Below are positions 31,794 through 42,739 of a stretch of DNA of 64,000 nucleotides, piece after piece; position 1 is the first letter of the stretch, and the number at the start of each line of letters is the position of its first letter. Source of the stretch: Roridomyces roridus (Eukaryota > Basidiomycota > Agaricomycetes > Agaricales > Mycenaceae). The position numbers and the translations under genes were made by a program. The stretch spans positions 1-64,000 of the forward strand of contig JARKIF010000115.1 in NCBI GenBank assembly GCA_029378245.1. Reading direction: 5' to 3'. Below the pieces are notes generated by a model. It was not told the origin of the DNA. It did no database searches and saw only the letters and a list, made by a program, of their open reading frames with translations.

Positions 31794-32940
31794 ATGCAAG
31801 TCGACAACCCACCTCATCGCATCCCCGAGCTCTGGTTTGACGACGGAAGCATCATCGTCCAAGCTGGAAACAGCCAGTTTCGTGTCCATCGCAGCATTCT
31901 GGCGGCCTGTTCGCCTGTCTTCAAAGACATGCTATCATTCCCGCAACCTGCAGATGCGGAGCTCGTTGAGGGGTGCCCAGTCGTACACCTTCCTGATGCT
32001 CCAGACGAGGTCATCGTTTTTCTGAAGGCCATCTTTCTGCCCGAGTGCGTGTGCCTCCTACCACTCTAACTCGATTGCTGAGACTCCTGTTAGCTACTTC
32101 ATGCCCTTTCCAGCAAAGACGGAATTTGGAATTATTCGAGGTTGCCTTCGCCTTGGTCATAAATATGGAGTGGAGCACCTGCGCCTCCGTGCCCTGATCC
32201 ACTTTTCATCTCGATTTCGCACCACACTGTCCCAATGGGACACATCCTGCTGTCCATATGCACATGGAGAATCCGAATTCACTGGGCCGTGCAACCTACC
32301 TCAGTCTCAAATCATATCTTGGCTAACTCTGGACACGCCAACGATGTTCTCTTGCATACAACTTGCCCGAGAAGTCGATGCACCGTGGATCTTACCTGTT
32401 GCGTTCTATCTCCTTTCTCATAGATTGACTCAGAAGTCCACCATGACGCTTATGGAGGTTATCCGCGGCAATCCAGGCAACGACGCCACTTCCCATCTCA
32501 GTACACAAGATCAAGAATCTTTCCTTTACGGTCACATTCGACAAACCCAGTTTTTGACGACGAGCATCTTGGGATGCTTTTCAGAGCCCGTCAAAATATT
32601 GGACTGTAAATGGCCTGTCCGTTGTTTGGAGGGCAGATTATCTGCTGTCAACAGCGTGCGCGAGACGTTCTCTGCTTTTCCCTCGATGCCCCTGGACGTT
32701 TGGGGCGAGGACGACTGGGACGAGTTCGCGCAGCGATTGTGTCCCTCCTGTCTTGCCTTTCTCCGGGTTAAGCATCAGGACACGCGACGAGAGTTCTGGG
32801 ATGATCTCCCGAGGATGTATGGATTACTACCTTGGCCGGAGTTGGAGAAGTTGAGAGTGGCGGCCATTGGGCCACAGTGGTTTCCTTCTGAGTTGTCGCG
32901 TTCGTGCATTTCCCTTGGTTCATTCTACTTCCGATTCTGA
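31794..32940 (+). CDS. BTB/POZ-domain protein A, 365 aa
   Basis: Exons 31794-32044 and 32094-32940 with a 49-nt phase-2 intron give 365 aa. The BTB/POZ fold spans residues about 10-100: E-L-W-F-D-D-G-S-I-I, F-R-V-H-R-S-I-L-A-A-C-S-P-V-F-K-D-M-L, then L-P-D-A-P-D-E-V. BTB domains dimerise and often serve as adaptors for Cul3 ubiquitin ligases or as transcription cofactors. The C-terminal 250 residues are family-specific, with L-R-L-G-H-K-Y-G-V-E-H-L-R and a closing C-P-S-C-L plus P-W-P-E-L-E-K-L. Four relatives with the same intron position are in this window. The tail after P-Q-W-F is longer than in relatives, so a last intron could have been missed. Confidence 0.87.
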
Positions 32941-33215
32941 TTGTCTCTTTTGACCGATCTAGTGTAAGATCAAGTCGCCAAGTTCAGTGTGTACGGTTAT
33001 ATGTGTCTATACCTGTTGTGCTCCTCGTTGATTCGTTCGCGATATGTATGAGTTGCAGCGTCTGAAGTGTTGTCTTTTTGGATACGCGTCTACTATACGG
33101 CCACATTCCGGAAGTGGAGGTCATCAATATTGCGTTGGGGCCTGGCAATCATCGGCTTCCAGCAGCATGCATTTTATCTGCTTTCCGGGTCGTCCGGTTG
33201 CTGACCTGCCTGCAC

Positions 33216-33574
33216 TAGTGTTCACCACGGGTCACCCGCGGGTAGTCAGACGACGACCCGCACCCGTACCCGCGACAAACCCGACCCGTGCCACCGGGTA
33301 CGGGTCATGACCCGACCCGTAATTTAACGGGTTTTGGGGCGTATTCTGCGACGCTGGTGCCTGGAAGACGCTCTGGAGTGCTCTTTTAAGCGGTAAGCAA
33401 GGTCTTATGCCCTCAAAACACTGCACAGTCACCTCTCCATCGAGTTCCGACGCAAATTGATGGCTTGAGTCTGACCCGCACGGGTTACGGGTTGTTCGAG
33501 AGCGACCCGAGCCCGTACCCGGGCAACCCGTACCCGCGACCCGGACCGGGTTGCCAAACCCGTGGTGAACACTA
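33216..33574. mobile_element. Short element with ACCCGTACCCG-word arrays and perfect 8-bp target duplication, 359 bp
   Basis: GCCTGCAC is duplicated exactly at 33208-33215 and 33575-33582. The element starts TAGTGTTCACCACGGGT and ends with its inverted complement, a perfect 17-bp terminal repeat. Words of the type ACCCGTACCCG, CGGGTACGGGT and CCCGCGGGT fill 33230-33340 and 33465-33565. About 125 bp of unrelated sequence separates the arrays. Nothing is encoded. TAGTG ends and an 8-bp duplication fit hAT, with KDZ as the alternative. It sits about 200 bp upstream of the RTA1-like start codon and could affect that promoter. Confidence 0.88.
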
Positions 33575-33777
33575 GCCTGCACTGCGTCAGCAACCGGCTC
33601 ATGGCTCAGAACTGGAGTGCTCACTGCGGTTTCCACGAGCTACTTTTCCCAGAGATTGATTACTGCGGCTCGCTTCTGGCTGAGGCTATGCGGAACCTCG
33701 TTTGTCTATTAAAGAGGTTGCCAGCGACGATACAGGACCATTCCTCCTCTTGCCTTTTTATCTCTACGACATTTGGA

Positions 33778-35016
33778 ATGTCTTCGAATTCTACTGCCAG
33801 TGAGTTGGGAATAATTTTCGCGGGAACTTCATGTTGATTGCTCGATCAGTTTTTCGCCCGGAGGGCGTGGCGCGCCACTACGGCTACGTGCCTCACGAAT
33901 ATGTGGGCATAATCTTTATGGCGCTCTTTGGTCTTAGCACTAGTAAGTGCTGCCCGGAGCTCCTGTTTTTGTACTGACCATTCGATCAAGTTATTCACGT
34001 CGGCCAAGCAATCTACTACCGTATGTGGTGGCTCTTCCTCACTGCATGCTTGTGCGGTGTCGGAGAGCTTGTCGGATGGGGTGGAAGGTTGTGGAGTGCC
34101 CTCACGCCTGACCAAGCTCTCAAGACCCCCTACATGATGCAAATCACCACGACCATTCTTGCACCGACTCCTGTGCGTACTAGTCTTCCTCTTTCACGAA
34201 TCTCGTCTCACATGAGTCCTAGCTTATTGCGGCAACTTTATCCTCCTCTCGTGGATAGTCACACGCCTTGGACCTTGCTATGCGCGGCTGACGCCCATTC
34301 AGTGTACGTCCAAACACTCGATCCAGCTTCTCACCCTCACTACACACATAGATTCGATCATCTTTACCTCTTGTGATGTCGCCGCCCTCTGCGTTCAGGG
34401 GGCTGGTGGCGGCATCGCGTCCAGCGCCAACACGGAGGCGGATTCCCAGCTAGGCTCGAACATCATGCTCGGGGGAATCATTTTCCAATCTGTCGCCATC
34501 CTAGTCTATGTCGCTCTCGCGTCGGACTTTCTCTGGCACTACAGAAAAGACATCCCGGTGCGCGCCCGCGCCCCACATGATCGCGGCCAGTTGGAACCCA
34601 AGACGAAAACCATGATTGCGGCGCTGGCATTCTCCACCCTCGTTCTGTTCATCCGCTCTATCTACCGCATTATCGAGCTGGCAGGCGGCTGGCATGGGCG
34701 GATCATCGAGACTGAGGTGTATTTCGACGTCCTGGATGGTGGGATGGTCGTACTCGCTATCGCCGTCATTAACTTGGCGCATCCTGGGCGCCTGCTTGGC
34801 CCGCAGCGCCCTCGGTCTCACTTGGAAAAGTTGCACGAGACAGCCAGTCAGCGCAGTAGTATCTGTGATGGATGTTGGTGTTTCGTGACTCAACGAGCGT
34901 TCGTCCCCTTTTCCTTCCTCTATTTCATATCCTTACATCCCCATTTCCAACTAATTACACTTCTCTTCCTACACTTTCATCCTATCTCTCTCGTGCCTGT
35001 TTCATCCACTAATTAA
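33778..35016 (+). CDS. RTA1-like membrane protein gene, 3' end split by a retrotransposon
   Basis: Exons 33778-33799, 33850-33942, 33991-34176, 34217-34303 and 34352 onward. The protein has alternating hydrophobic helices of the RTA1/RSB1 family of fungal seven-span membrane proteins (lipid export or drug tolerance): E-Y-V-G-I-I-F-M-A-L-F, then T-R-L-G-P-C-Y-A-R-L-T-P, a G-A-G-G-G-I motif and S-I-Y-R-I-I-E-L-A-G-G. At 34864, after S-S-I, an LTR begins. Native sequence resumes at 43873 and would add eight residues and a stop at 43897-43899, giving 308 aa. Reading into the LTR instead adds 50 foreign residues and stops at 35014-35016. All predicted helices are upstream of the break, so a functional fusion is possible. 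The third intron's donor is the least certain splice site. Confidence 0.8.
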
Positions 35017-35325
35017 CCCTACCCTATTTCACATACCGGCCTCCTGTAGATACAATTAGAGTATTTATACAGGCTGCCTGTATCGTTGAATGCACTCTTA
35101 CCTCTTTTCCCATTTCCTCCGTCGCGCGCGCGCTACTCGGATTGAACCCGCTCTTGTCCTGATTGAGTAAACGTCTCGCACTTACTCATCTAGGCTCAGC
35201 ATCGGCCTCTAGCTCAAGTAAGGCTTCGCGCTACTTGACCTAAGCCTCCGTTCATCCGAATCTCTCGTTCGCACTCAAGATCTGTGTGACAGGTTTCAGT
35301 CAACCCAACTACGCTATCCATAACA
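34864..35325 (+). repeat. 5' LTR, 462 bp
   Basis: Begins TGTGATGG, ends CCATAACA, and is identical by eye to the 3' copy. It supplies 50 codons and a stop to the interrupted RTA1-like gene. Confidence 0.95.
35062..35069 (+). promoter_or_regulatory. Possible TATA-like box of the LTR promoter
   Basis: TATTTATA lies about 200 bp into the 5' LTR, a plausible position for the U3 promoter; the same string recurs at 43604-43611 in the 3' LTR. Motif match only. Confidence 0.4.
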
Positions 35326-35389
35326 TTGGTGGACAAACTGGGAACTTGTTTAACACAGTTCCTGAACTATCCATCCTTTCACCTTCATA

Positions 35390-38300
35390 ATGTCCCACGA
35401 CAACCCCACCTCGGGGTCACCTGCTCATGGTCCTCAGGGTCCACCTGAAGATAGGCCGTCTACGCCCTCCGCCGACAGCCTCGGAGAAATCGACGACCTA
35501 CACACCTATGAGGGGTCCCAGTTATCACATCAACTCGATCCGACGTTCAAGGTTATGGAGGGAACTCTTTCCTTACCAACCTTTCAATCGTATCGCGCGC
35601 TTGTGCAAGAAAGCCCTCGGTTGATGGAGCGCCGTAATATCGCCCTCGACCTCGGGGCTACCGCCTTTTCCAAACAATTCCTGCGGGATCCCAAAGTACT
35701 GCCGCGTAAATTGGCACTCACGGTGTTTCACAACGAGCTGGCCGATTTGGAGGAAGCCATTTCATCTGTGGACATTGCTCAGCTCCATGATGGCGGTACT
35801 CTGGTTTATCGCATCCAGAAAAGGGGCTATTGGTCGCTCTGGAAGCAATTGGACGAGATGCGTAAACGCGCGAAACCAGCGTTTGACGTATTCAACTCTC
35901 CAATGCCGGCAATGCCCACCTGGGGTCGAAGCGAGGACCCGCTGGCTTTCTACGCACCCAATGAATTCGAGATCCTTGCAGTGTGCTATCGTGCAGAAGT
36001 GGAGCATTACCTCGCTACGCTTGACGAATCTTTCGATTTCGCTTCCGACGGTGCTCGCCCGCCGGACGAGGAGGCTCGTGTATTCTATGACAATCGTCGT
36101 AGTGCGTCAGTAGCACCCCACAAGCCTACCTCAGACTCCGGTCGCTCGTCCCGTTCATCTTCTGAAAAGGTGCCACGGCTCCGTCCGGCGACGTTCACTC
36201 CACAGGTCACACCCAAGAGACGAGTTGTCAAGATCGAAGAGGAACCCGAGGAGGAGCGAGAGCTTGAGGAAGATGCATCGGACAACGATAGATCCGACGA
36301 AGAGGCTAGTCGTCAGCAACGTCATGCATCACGAGCAGCATTTGACGCACCTTCGACCCCTTCATCCAAGCTGAACGAGGCTCTTGGTCCGATTAAGTTC
36401 GGCCAGCCAGCAAAGAAAGAGCTCGCAACAAGCAGGAGTCGTACCGAAGAAAGGTCTCGCGACCCACCTCCGCATCTGACTGCTTTCGGCTATCGAGTCC
36501 CGAGTCATTCGTCGAAGCCATCCGAGAGTATCCATGTTAACCAGAGTCATCGGCGTCCATCCAAACCGGGCGGAGATCCAGGTTCTAGCGATTCGGAGGA
36601 TGATGACGGTGACAAGAATCGCAAGCACCCGCAGCGTGGATCAAAGCCACCCAATCAGCCTCGCAGATCCGGTGGTGCCGGCGCTGCCGGGGGTAGCCCC
36701 GATGATGATCCATCCGACTCTGATGGTGGAGGCGGCGGTCGTGGCAGCCGAGTACCTAGGGTTGCCCCTCAATCTGGAAATCATTCCCGCAAGCGGCAGG
36801 ACGAAGTCACGGACGATGTCGATACCGGACGCTACTTTGATCTGCGGCTCAAGGACTCCGATGTGCCAAAATGGGATGGAAACCCGGACAACTTGTTGCG
36901 CTGGATTCAACGTTGCAATTTGATCGCCGAGGACGGCCCCAAGGCCTGGAAGCAGCTTGGAAAAATCATCCCGCGGGTTCTCACCGGGCCGGCGCAGGAC
37001 TGGTATTTTGCGTTGCCGACCGATTACCAACGTCGAATCAGCGCCAATTGGGAAACCATGCGACAAGCAGTTGCCGAGTTCTTCTTGACTAACAAGTGGC
37101 TGGACAAGACACGCACGAAGGCTCTACGCGCCACTTACCGGCAATCAGGACTCGGTCGCGAGAAGCCCACGGAATACTTCCTCCGCAAACGGGAGCTTCT
37201 CGCTGCGGTATATTCTTTCGAAGATTCGGCCATCATGTCAGAGATCATGAACGGCGCTCCTCGCAGCTGGTGTACGGTCCTTGATACACAGAGGTATAAG
37301 ACTCTGGTAGACTTCCATGCAGCAGTGGTTTTCCATGAGGACACTCTGCTGGATTTGCCAATGAACAGGTCGGATGACCATGATTCTGAGCGTCGAAGGA
37401 ATTTTGATCACCGACCCTCCAACGCCGAGGCGGGGGCCAGGCTCGCCGGGACCACACCAACCCTACCGCCGCCGATGTTTCCCAAGGATGACAGCAACGT
37501 GTCCAAGAAGGCTACGCCTGCTTCGAAGGGTATGCGTCCCTGCCGTCACTGTGGTAGCGGTATGCACTGGGATAACGAGTGCAAGCATTCATTCAAAGGA
37601 AACAAGATGGCTCGAGCTCGTCTTGCCACAGTGGTGACCGAGGAAGATCTTCAAGCGCAGGCCGAGTACGACGACGTGTACTATGCGCTGGAGGAATCGG
37701 ATTTTGATTTTCCCCTTCAGTCTACCGGTCCTTTGACTCTCCAAGTCAGCGCTGACTTGGAGAGCGAAGGGGATACACCGGCACTGAAGGGGGACAGCGA
37801 GGTCAAGATCTCGCGGAGAGCGCGTGTCGAAGAAGTCGAAGATGAGGAGGACGAGCCTTTTTCTAATTTGCATCCTATTTCCCCTTTCACGCTCCTTGAA
37901 GAAGTCCAGGCTGCGCGCGATCGTGCCCCGGATGATATACCCTTTGATACCCCAAACCACGATTCCTCGGAAGCTCGTACGGAGGATGTACCTGCTGACT
38001 CTACAACCGACGAAGAGTCGTCTGCCTCAGACGCCGAAGACACTTCTTCAGGTAGCTCAAAATTACCGAAGAAACCGGCTCTGAACCGGCGATCACGTCG
38101 AAGACTTGCACGAGAGATCCAAGCTTGCAACTATCGCGTGGTCCATTCTTCCGATGCATCCTCGTTGACCCCGCTCATCGAGTTGCGGAAATACATGGCC
38201 CGACCCGCCGGTAGCACCTTTTTGGGATCGAGTGCAACTGAAGCCACCGCAACTGTGGGAAGCTTGACCACGGATCCCATCACCATTGTCATTGATTCCG

Positions 38301-41300
38301 GATCTGATATCACTCTGATATCTCGGAAGGCGTTGAACGCGTTGCTCAATTCCCCGAAAATCAAGAAAGGCCATGAGGTGACCTTGATACAGGTCACGGG
38401 TACGTCTTCGATTTGGGGCTACGTCAATCTCGATTTGTTCTTTCATACCCCAGACGGCCCTGTCAAGATCAACGTTGACGCGTACGTGGTCGATGATATG
38501 ACGACGCCTTTCATTCTCGGCAACGATTTCGCGGACCAATACTCCATCTCGATCATTCGCGAAGAAGGATCTTGTTATCTTCAGTTTGGAGATTCGGGTC
38601 GCCGACTTCGGGTGGAAAGTTCGACAGCACCGTCTCTACGCAACGAAGCTGGGCAGACCTTCCAAGTACGCTGCGCTCGTACAGAAGCTCACGTTGCGGA
38701 CAACGGGAAAAAAGCAAACCACCGACGCAATCAGAAATTCCGGCAACGGTCGCGTCGCAAGGTTCGCGACAAACAGGTCTCCAGCACGGAACGAGTCGTT
38801 ATTCCCGCTCAATCCAGCAGGTTGGTCAAAGTGACAACCCACTTCCCTGATAACTGTGACCAGCTCATCGTCGAGAAGAATTTGAAATCTGCTGGTAACT
38901 TTGACAACATCTACGGACATGCGGATACGTTCATTTCGAAGGACAAACCGGCGATCCATATTTCCAACTTCTCGGACTTTCCAGTCATCATATCCGAAGG
39001 ACAGGTTTTAGGAACGGCCCACAATCCGCGGGCATGGCTAGATCGAGCATCAAAGATGTCACCTGCTCGGCGAGCTCGTGCGGAGGCTCACGCCAACTTC
39101 ATTCGGCAACTGGTTGAAATTCAATCAACGCCGGAGACAGTTGAGGCTAGTGCTGTTCGGTCTGAAACCAAGATCTCGTCCAAGGCTCACCGCAACGCCA
39201 CTGCGGATGATGACCCGGGTGCCGAGGAACCAGTCGAGGGAGGACCCAAGACTTCGGAGACGCCACCCGAGTTTGTTGAAGCTTCGAAACTGCTGAGCGA
39301 GCTGGATTTCTCCAAATCCATGTCTGCTGAGCAACGGGCGGCCTTAGAGGAAGTTTGCCTCAAAAACAGCCATGCTTTCGGTCTCAACGGACGGCTGGGC
39401 ACTTACGAGGAGCAAGTTGTCATTCCCATGAAACCAGGGGCTCAGCCAGTGTCGTTACCGCCGTTTCCTGCTTCTCCGGCTAAGAGAGAAGTAATCGACA
39501 AACAAATGGATACATGGATCGAGTTGGGGGTCATTGAGCCGTCCCGAAGTCCGTGGGCTGCACCGGTTTTCACTGTGTGGAGAAATGGAAAGCCACGAAT
39601 GGTGATTGATTTACGGAAGCTCAATGAGCTCGTGGTTCCCGACGAATTTCCACTCCCGCGGCAAGAGGATATTCTTCAGACCTTGGAAGGGTCACAGTGG
39701 TTAACTACGCTCGACGCACTCTCCGGATTCACTCGACTCTCAATTCACCCAGATTCCGCGGAGAAGCTGGCATTCCGAAGTCACCGTGGACTATGGCAGT
39801 TCAGGAGGATGCCATTTGGCTACCGCAACGGACCAAGCGTGTTTCAACGGGTGATGAATACCATCCTTGCGCCCTTTTTGTGGCTCTTTGCGCTGGTATA
39901 CATCGACGACATCGTGATCTATTCTCGAACATTTGAAGATCATGTCAAGCATGTCGATCTTGTCCTTGGTGCCATTGCAGCTGCAAACATCACGCTTTCC
40001 CCACCCAAGTGTCATGTCGGATATCAATCCCTGATGCTTCTGGGGCAGAAAGTTTCTAGGCTCGGGCTTTCAACACACAAGGAAAAGGTCGACGCCATTC
40101 GGGAACTAGAAGAACCTAAGAATGTCCCCGAACTACAGACTTTCCTCGGCATGATGGTTTATTTTTCGTCCTACGTCCCATTCTACGCGTGGATTGCGCA
40201 GCCTCTTTTCAGTCTATTGAAGAAGGGAACACGCTGGGAATGGACTGATTTGCACAAGGAAGCCTTCGAGTTGTGCAAGTTGGTTCTGACCAATGCTCCT
40301 GTCCGAGGGTATGCCATGCCGGGCCAGCCGTATCGGGTGTACTCGGATGCCTGTGATTACGGAGTTGCCGGTATTCTGCAACAAGTTCAGCCAATGAAAA
40401 TCCGTGATCTCCAAGGAACAAAGGCCTACGAGCGGCTCAAGCGAGCATTTGATGCGGGGGAAAAGATACCTCAGCTGGTCACGGCAATCAAGGGATTTGA
40501 TGATTGCCCGCCGCCGGGTGATTGGGCCGCAAGCTTCGAAGACACTACAGTTCAGGTGGAACGGGTCATCGCGTACTGGTCCCGAATCCTGAAATCCCCC
40601 GAGCGCAACTATTCTCCTACCGAACGTGAGGCACTGGCCCTCAAAGAGGCCTTGATCAAATTTCAAGTGTTCCTCGAGGGAGAAAAGGTGGCGGCAATCA
40701 CGGATCACGCAGCGCTCACGTGGAGTCGAACGTTCCAGAACGTCAATCGACGTCTTCTGACGTGGGGCACGGTCTTTGCAGCATACCCCGATCTCCAGGT
40801 CATCCATCGAGCAGGTCGGGTTCACTCAAATGTTGATCCGGTATCTCGTCTCCGCCGCCGAGTGCCTGCGCAAATTGGTCCTGACGGCGATGAAACACCC
40901 TTGCTCACGCTCTCCTCGTCGGAACCTCTCAAAAACATGTACGACGAATTGGGCCCTAGGTTCGAGGAACGTCTGTTGGCCGTGGCTGAGAAGGGCATCA
41001 AGCACATTGAAGATCCCGAGGAGCTGGATGTCTATTCTGCGGAGCTGGATCCTGAGCTACACAAATTTGCTGGAGATGACGTCGGAAGCACTTCCAGGGT
41101 CTACAATATCCTTGTCAGCCTGCCGACTTCGGAGAAGCAGCTGTGGATTGACGGGTACCAGCAGGATCCGCACTTTTCGCATGTTCTGGAGTCTTGGAAG
41201 AAGGAGGAGGATTGGAACAATCCGACGTTTCCACAGTATCAGCTGGGCGATGATGGTCTTCTGTACTTCGAAGACTGGAACGGCAACAATCGACTATGTG

Positions 41301-42739
41301 TACCGCAAAGTCTGCGCAGCAAGATCGTTGCTGAAATACACGATGGAAAGACGGAAAGCGCGCATGCTGGCTACCATCGGACATACAACCGCATCTCCAG
41401 CACATACTATTGGCCGCGTATGTCTCGGACGATAAAGGAATACACCTCCACATGCGACATCTGTCAGAAAATCAAACCCCGGCACCATGCTCCGTTCGGA
41501 CTGCTACAACCCATACCCATTCCTTCGCAGCCATTCGAAGTGGTATCGATGGACTTTATCACCGAGCTACCGGAGTCCGACGGATGCGATGCCTTGCTGG
41601 TCATTGTATGCAAGCTGAGCAAGTACGGGCTATTCATACCCTGTCGGACCAACATTGACGAAGTCGAAACTGCTCGGCTTTTCATGGAATTTGTCGTATC
41701 AGAATATGGCGTGCCTTTGCAGGTCATCACTGACCGGGACTCACGATGGCGGCACTTGTTCTGGGAGGAACTCACCCGGCTGATGGGCTCTAAGCGCTCT
41801 TTGACGACTTCGTATCATCCTCAAGCCGACGGCCAAACTGAAGTCCTGAATCAGTACATGGAGACTGCTCTGAGGGCATTTATAGGGTCAAAATCCGAGT
41901 GGAAGGGTCAGATCCAGGCGCTAAAACTGGCATATAACTCTTCGCCCCACTCGAGCTCTGGATTTTCCCCTGCATTTCTGCTGCGCGGCTTTCAACCTCG
42001 CACCGCAACACTTCTGACAGGAGTTGAGCCCGTGGATCGCGGCATCGATGCTGGGGGGGACGAAATACGTTCAGAGGGAATCAACGCTGGGGGGGAGAAG
42101 TCAGATATCCGTTCAACAAACGTCGATTCCCGCCCAATTGCAGACGAACGGGCAGGCCATATCATCGAACAATTTGAATCCCTTCGCACGCGCGCCAAAG
42201 AATCGTTGCTGTTGGCACAGGTTTTCCAGCGGCGAGCGTACAACAAGGGGCGTCTTGCCAAGGAATTCGAAGAAGGTGATCAGGTACTGATCAACCCGCA
42301 CTCCCTCCAGTTGCTGCGGCAGGAAAAGGGTCGCGGAAAGAAGCTTCTCCTCAAATTTGATGGTCCATTCGAGGTGATGCAGAAGCTGAGTCCGGTGACT
42401 TATCGACTGCGTTTACCCGTATCCTATGGGATTCACCCGGTGATCAACATCGCGCATTTGGAGCCCTACAATCGATCTCCGCCGGAACTTGGAGAACGAC
42501 CGACTCGATCGCTCAACCGCGATGACTTCGACAAGCTGCCAGAGGTCGAAATTCAAGAGATCGTGTCTGAAAGATGGCGGAAGGTTCGGGGACGGAGAAT
42601 CCAACAATTCAAAGTTCGATGGATCGGATTCGGACCAGAACACGATGAATGGTTAACCAAACGAGGTCTCAGGAACGCCCCAGAAGCTTTAGCCAACTGG
42701 CTCCAACGGCAGGCACCAGGGCCATCGTCGGACCAGTGA
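35390..42739 (+). CDS. Gag-Pol polyprotein of the chromovirus, 2449 aa
   Basis: Single uninterrupted frame. Gag covers residues 1 to about 740: a long Ser/Asp/Arg-rich spacer at about 240-480, a retrotransposon-gag capsid region at about 490-660, and a C-R-H-C-G-S-G-M-H-W-D-N-E-C zinc knuckle near 717. The aspartic protease has I-D-S-G-S-D near 968. Reverse transcriptase carries Y-I-D-D-I-V near 1504, and RNase H starts around Y-S-D-A-C near 1650. Integrase shows an HHCC finger near 1987-2027 and catalytic acids in S-M-D-F-I, T-D-R-D-S and the downstream Glu near 2053, 2115 and 2150. The last about 60 residues (E-I-V-S-E-R-W through G-P-E-H-D-E-W) are a chromodomain, expected to steer integration to marked chromatin. 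No stop or frameshift separates gag from pol, so protein ratios must be set otherwise. The start is the first ATG after the LTR. Confidence 0.95.
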   Translation: MSHDNPTSGSPAHGPQGPPEDRPSTPSADSLGEIDDLHTYEGSQLSHQLDPTFKVMEGTLSLPTFQSYRALVQESPRLMERRNIALDLGATAFSKQFLRDPKVLPRKLALTVFHNELADLEEAISSVDIAQLHDGGTLVYRIQKRGYWSLWKQLDEMRKRAKPAFDVFNSPMPAMPTWGRSEDPLAFYAPNEFEILAVCYRAEVEHYLATLDESFDFASDGARPPDEEARVFYDNRRSASVAPHKPTSDSGRSSRSSSEKVPRLRPATFTPQVTPKRRVVKIEEEPEEERELEEDASDNDRSDEEASRQQRHASRAAFDAPSTPSSKLNEALGPIKFGQPAKKELATSRSRTEERSRDPPPHLTAFGYRVPSHSSKPSESIHVNQSHRRPSKPGGDPGSSDSEDDDGDKNRKHPQRGSKPPNQPRRSGGAGAAGGSPDDDPSDSDGGGGGRGSRVPRVAPQSGNHSRKRQDEVTDDVDTGRYFDLRLKDSDVPKWDGNPDNLLRWIQRCNLIAEDGPKAWKQLGKIIPRVLTGPAQDWYFALPTDYQRRISANWETMRQAVAEFFLTNKWLDKTRTKALRATYRQSGLGREKPTEYFLRKRELLAAVYSFEDSAIMSEIMNGAPRSWCTVLDTQRYKTLVDFHAAVVFHEDTLLDLPMNRSDDHDSERRRNFDHRPSNAEAGARLAGTTPTLPPPMFPKDDSNVSKKATPASKGMRPCRHCGSGMHWDNECKHSFKGNKMARARLATVVTEEDLQAQAEYDDVYYALEESDFDFPLQSTGPLTLQVSADLESEGDTPALKGDSEVKISRRARVEEVEDEEDEPFSNLHPISPFTLLEEVQAARDRAPDDIPFDTPNHDSSEARTEDVPADSTTDEESSASDAEDTSSGSSKLPKKPALNRRSRRRLAREIQACNYRVVHSSDASSLTPLIELRKYMARPAGSTFLGSSATEATATVGSLTTDPITIVIDSGSDITLISRKALNALLNSPKIKKGHEVTLIQVTGTSSIWGYVNLDLFFHTPDGPVKINVDAYVVDDMTTPFILGNDFADQYSISIIREEGSCYLQFGDSGRRLRVESSTAPSLRNEAGQTFQVRCARTEAHVADNGKKANHRRNQKFRQRSRRKVRDKQVSSTERVVIPAQSSRLVKVTTHFPDNCDQLIVEKNLKSAGNFDNIYGHADTFISKDKPAIHISNFSDFPVIISEGQVLGTAHNPRAWLDRASKMSPARRARAEAHANFIRQLVEIQSTPETVEASAVRSETKISSKAHRNATADDDPGAEEPVEGGPKTSETPPEFVEASKLLSELDFSKSMSAEQRAALEEVCLKNSHAFGLNGRLGTYEEQVVIPMKPGAQPVSLPPFPASPAKREVIDKQMDTWIELGVIEPSRSPWAAPVFTVWRNGKPRMVIDLRKLNELVVPDEFPLPRQEDILQTLEGSQWLTTLDALSGFTRLSIHPDSAEKLAFRSHRGLWQFRRMPFGYRNGPSVFQRVMNTILAPFLWLFALVYIDDIVIYSRTFEDHVKHVDLVLGAIAAANITLSPPKCHVGYQSLMLLGQKVSRLGLSTHKEKVDAIRELEEPKNVPELQTFLGMMVYFSSYVPFYAWIAQPLFSLLKKGTRWEWTDLHKEAFELCKLVLTNAPVRGYAMPGQPYRVYSDACDYGVAGILQQVQPMKIRDLQGTKAYERLKRAFDAGEKIPQLVTAIKGFDDCPPPGDWAASFEDTTVQVERVIAYWSRILKSPERNYSPTEREALALKEALIKFQVFLEGEKVAAITDHAALTWSRTFQNVNRRLLTWGTVFAAYPDLQVIHRAGRVHSNVDPVSRLRRRVPAQIGPDGDETPLLTLSSSEPLKNMYDELGPRFEERLLAVAEKGIKHIEDPEELDVYSAELDPELHKFAGDDVGSTSRVYNILVSLPTSEKQLWIDGYQQDPHFSHVLESWKKEEDWNNPTFPQYQLGDDGLLYFEDWNGNNRLCVPQSLRSKIVAEIHDGKTESAHAGYHRTYNRISSTYYWPRMSRTIKEYTSTCDICQKIKPRHHAPFGLLQPIPIPSQPFEVVSMDFITELPESDGCDALLVIVCKLSKYGLFIPCRTNIDEVETARLFMEFVVSEYGVPLQVITDRDSRWRHLFWEELTRLMGSKRSLTTSYHPQADGQTEVLNQYMETALRAFIGSKSEWKGQIQALKLAYNSSPHSSSGFSPAFLLRGFQPRTATLLTGVEPVDRGIDAGGDEIRSEGINAGGEKSDIRSTNVDSRPIADERAGHIIEQFESLRTRAKESLLLAQVFQRRAYNKGRLAKEFEEGDQVLINPHSLQLLRQEKGRGKKLLLKFDGPFEVMQKLSPVTYRLRLPVSYGIHPVINIAHLEPYNRSPPELGERPTRSLNRDDFDKLPEVEIQEIVSERWRKVRGRRIQQFKVRWIGFGPEHDEWLTKRGLRNAPEALANWLQRQAPGPSSDQ

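Noticed and set aside
33044..33310. Open frame overlapping the left part of the 359-bp element
   Set aside because: It runs through the element's GC-rich word array; open only because the repeats lack stops.
35326..35343. Primer binding site of the chromovirus
   Set aside because: TTGGTGGACAAACTGGG is in the right place but matches no tRNA 3' end I can name; self-priming is possible, so I do not annotate it as a site.
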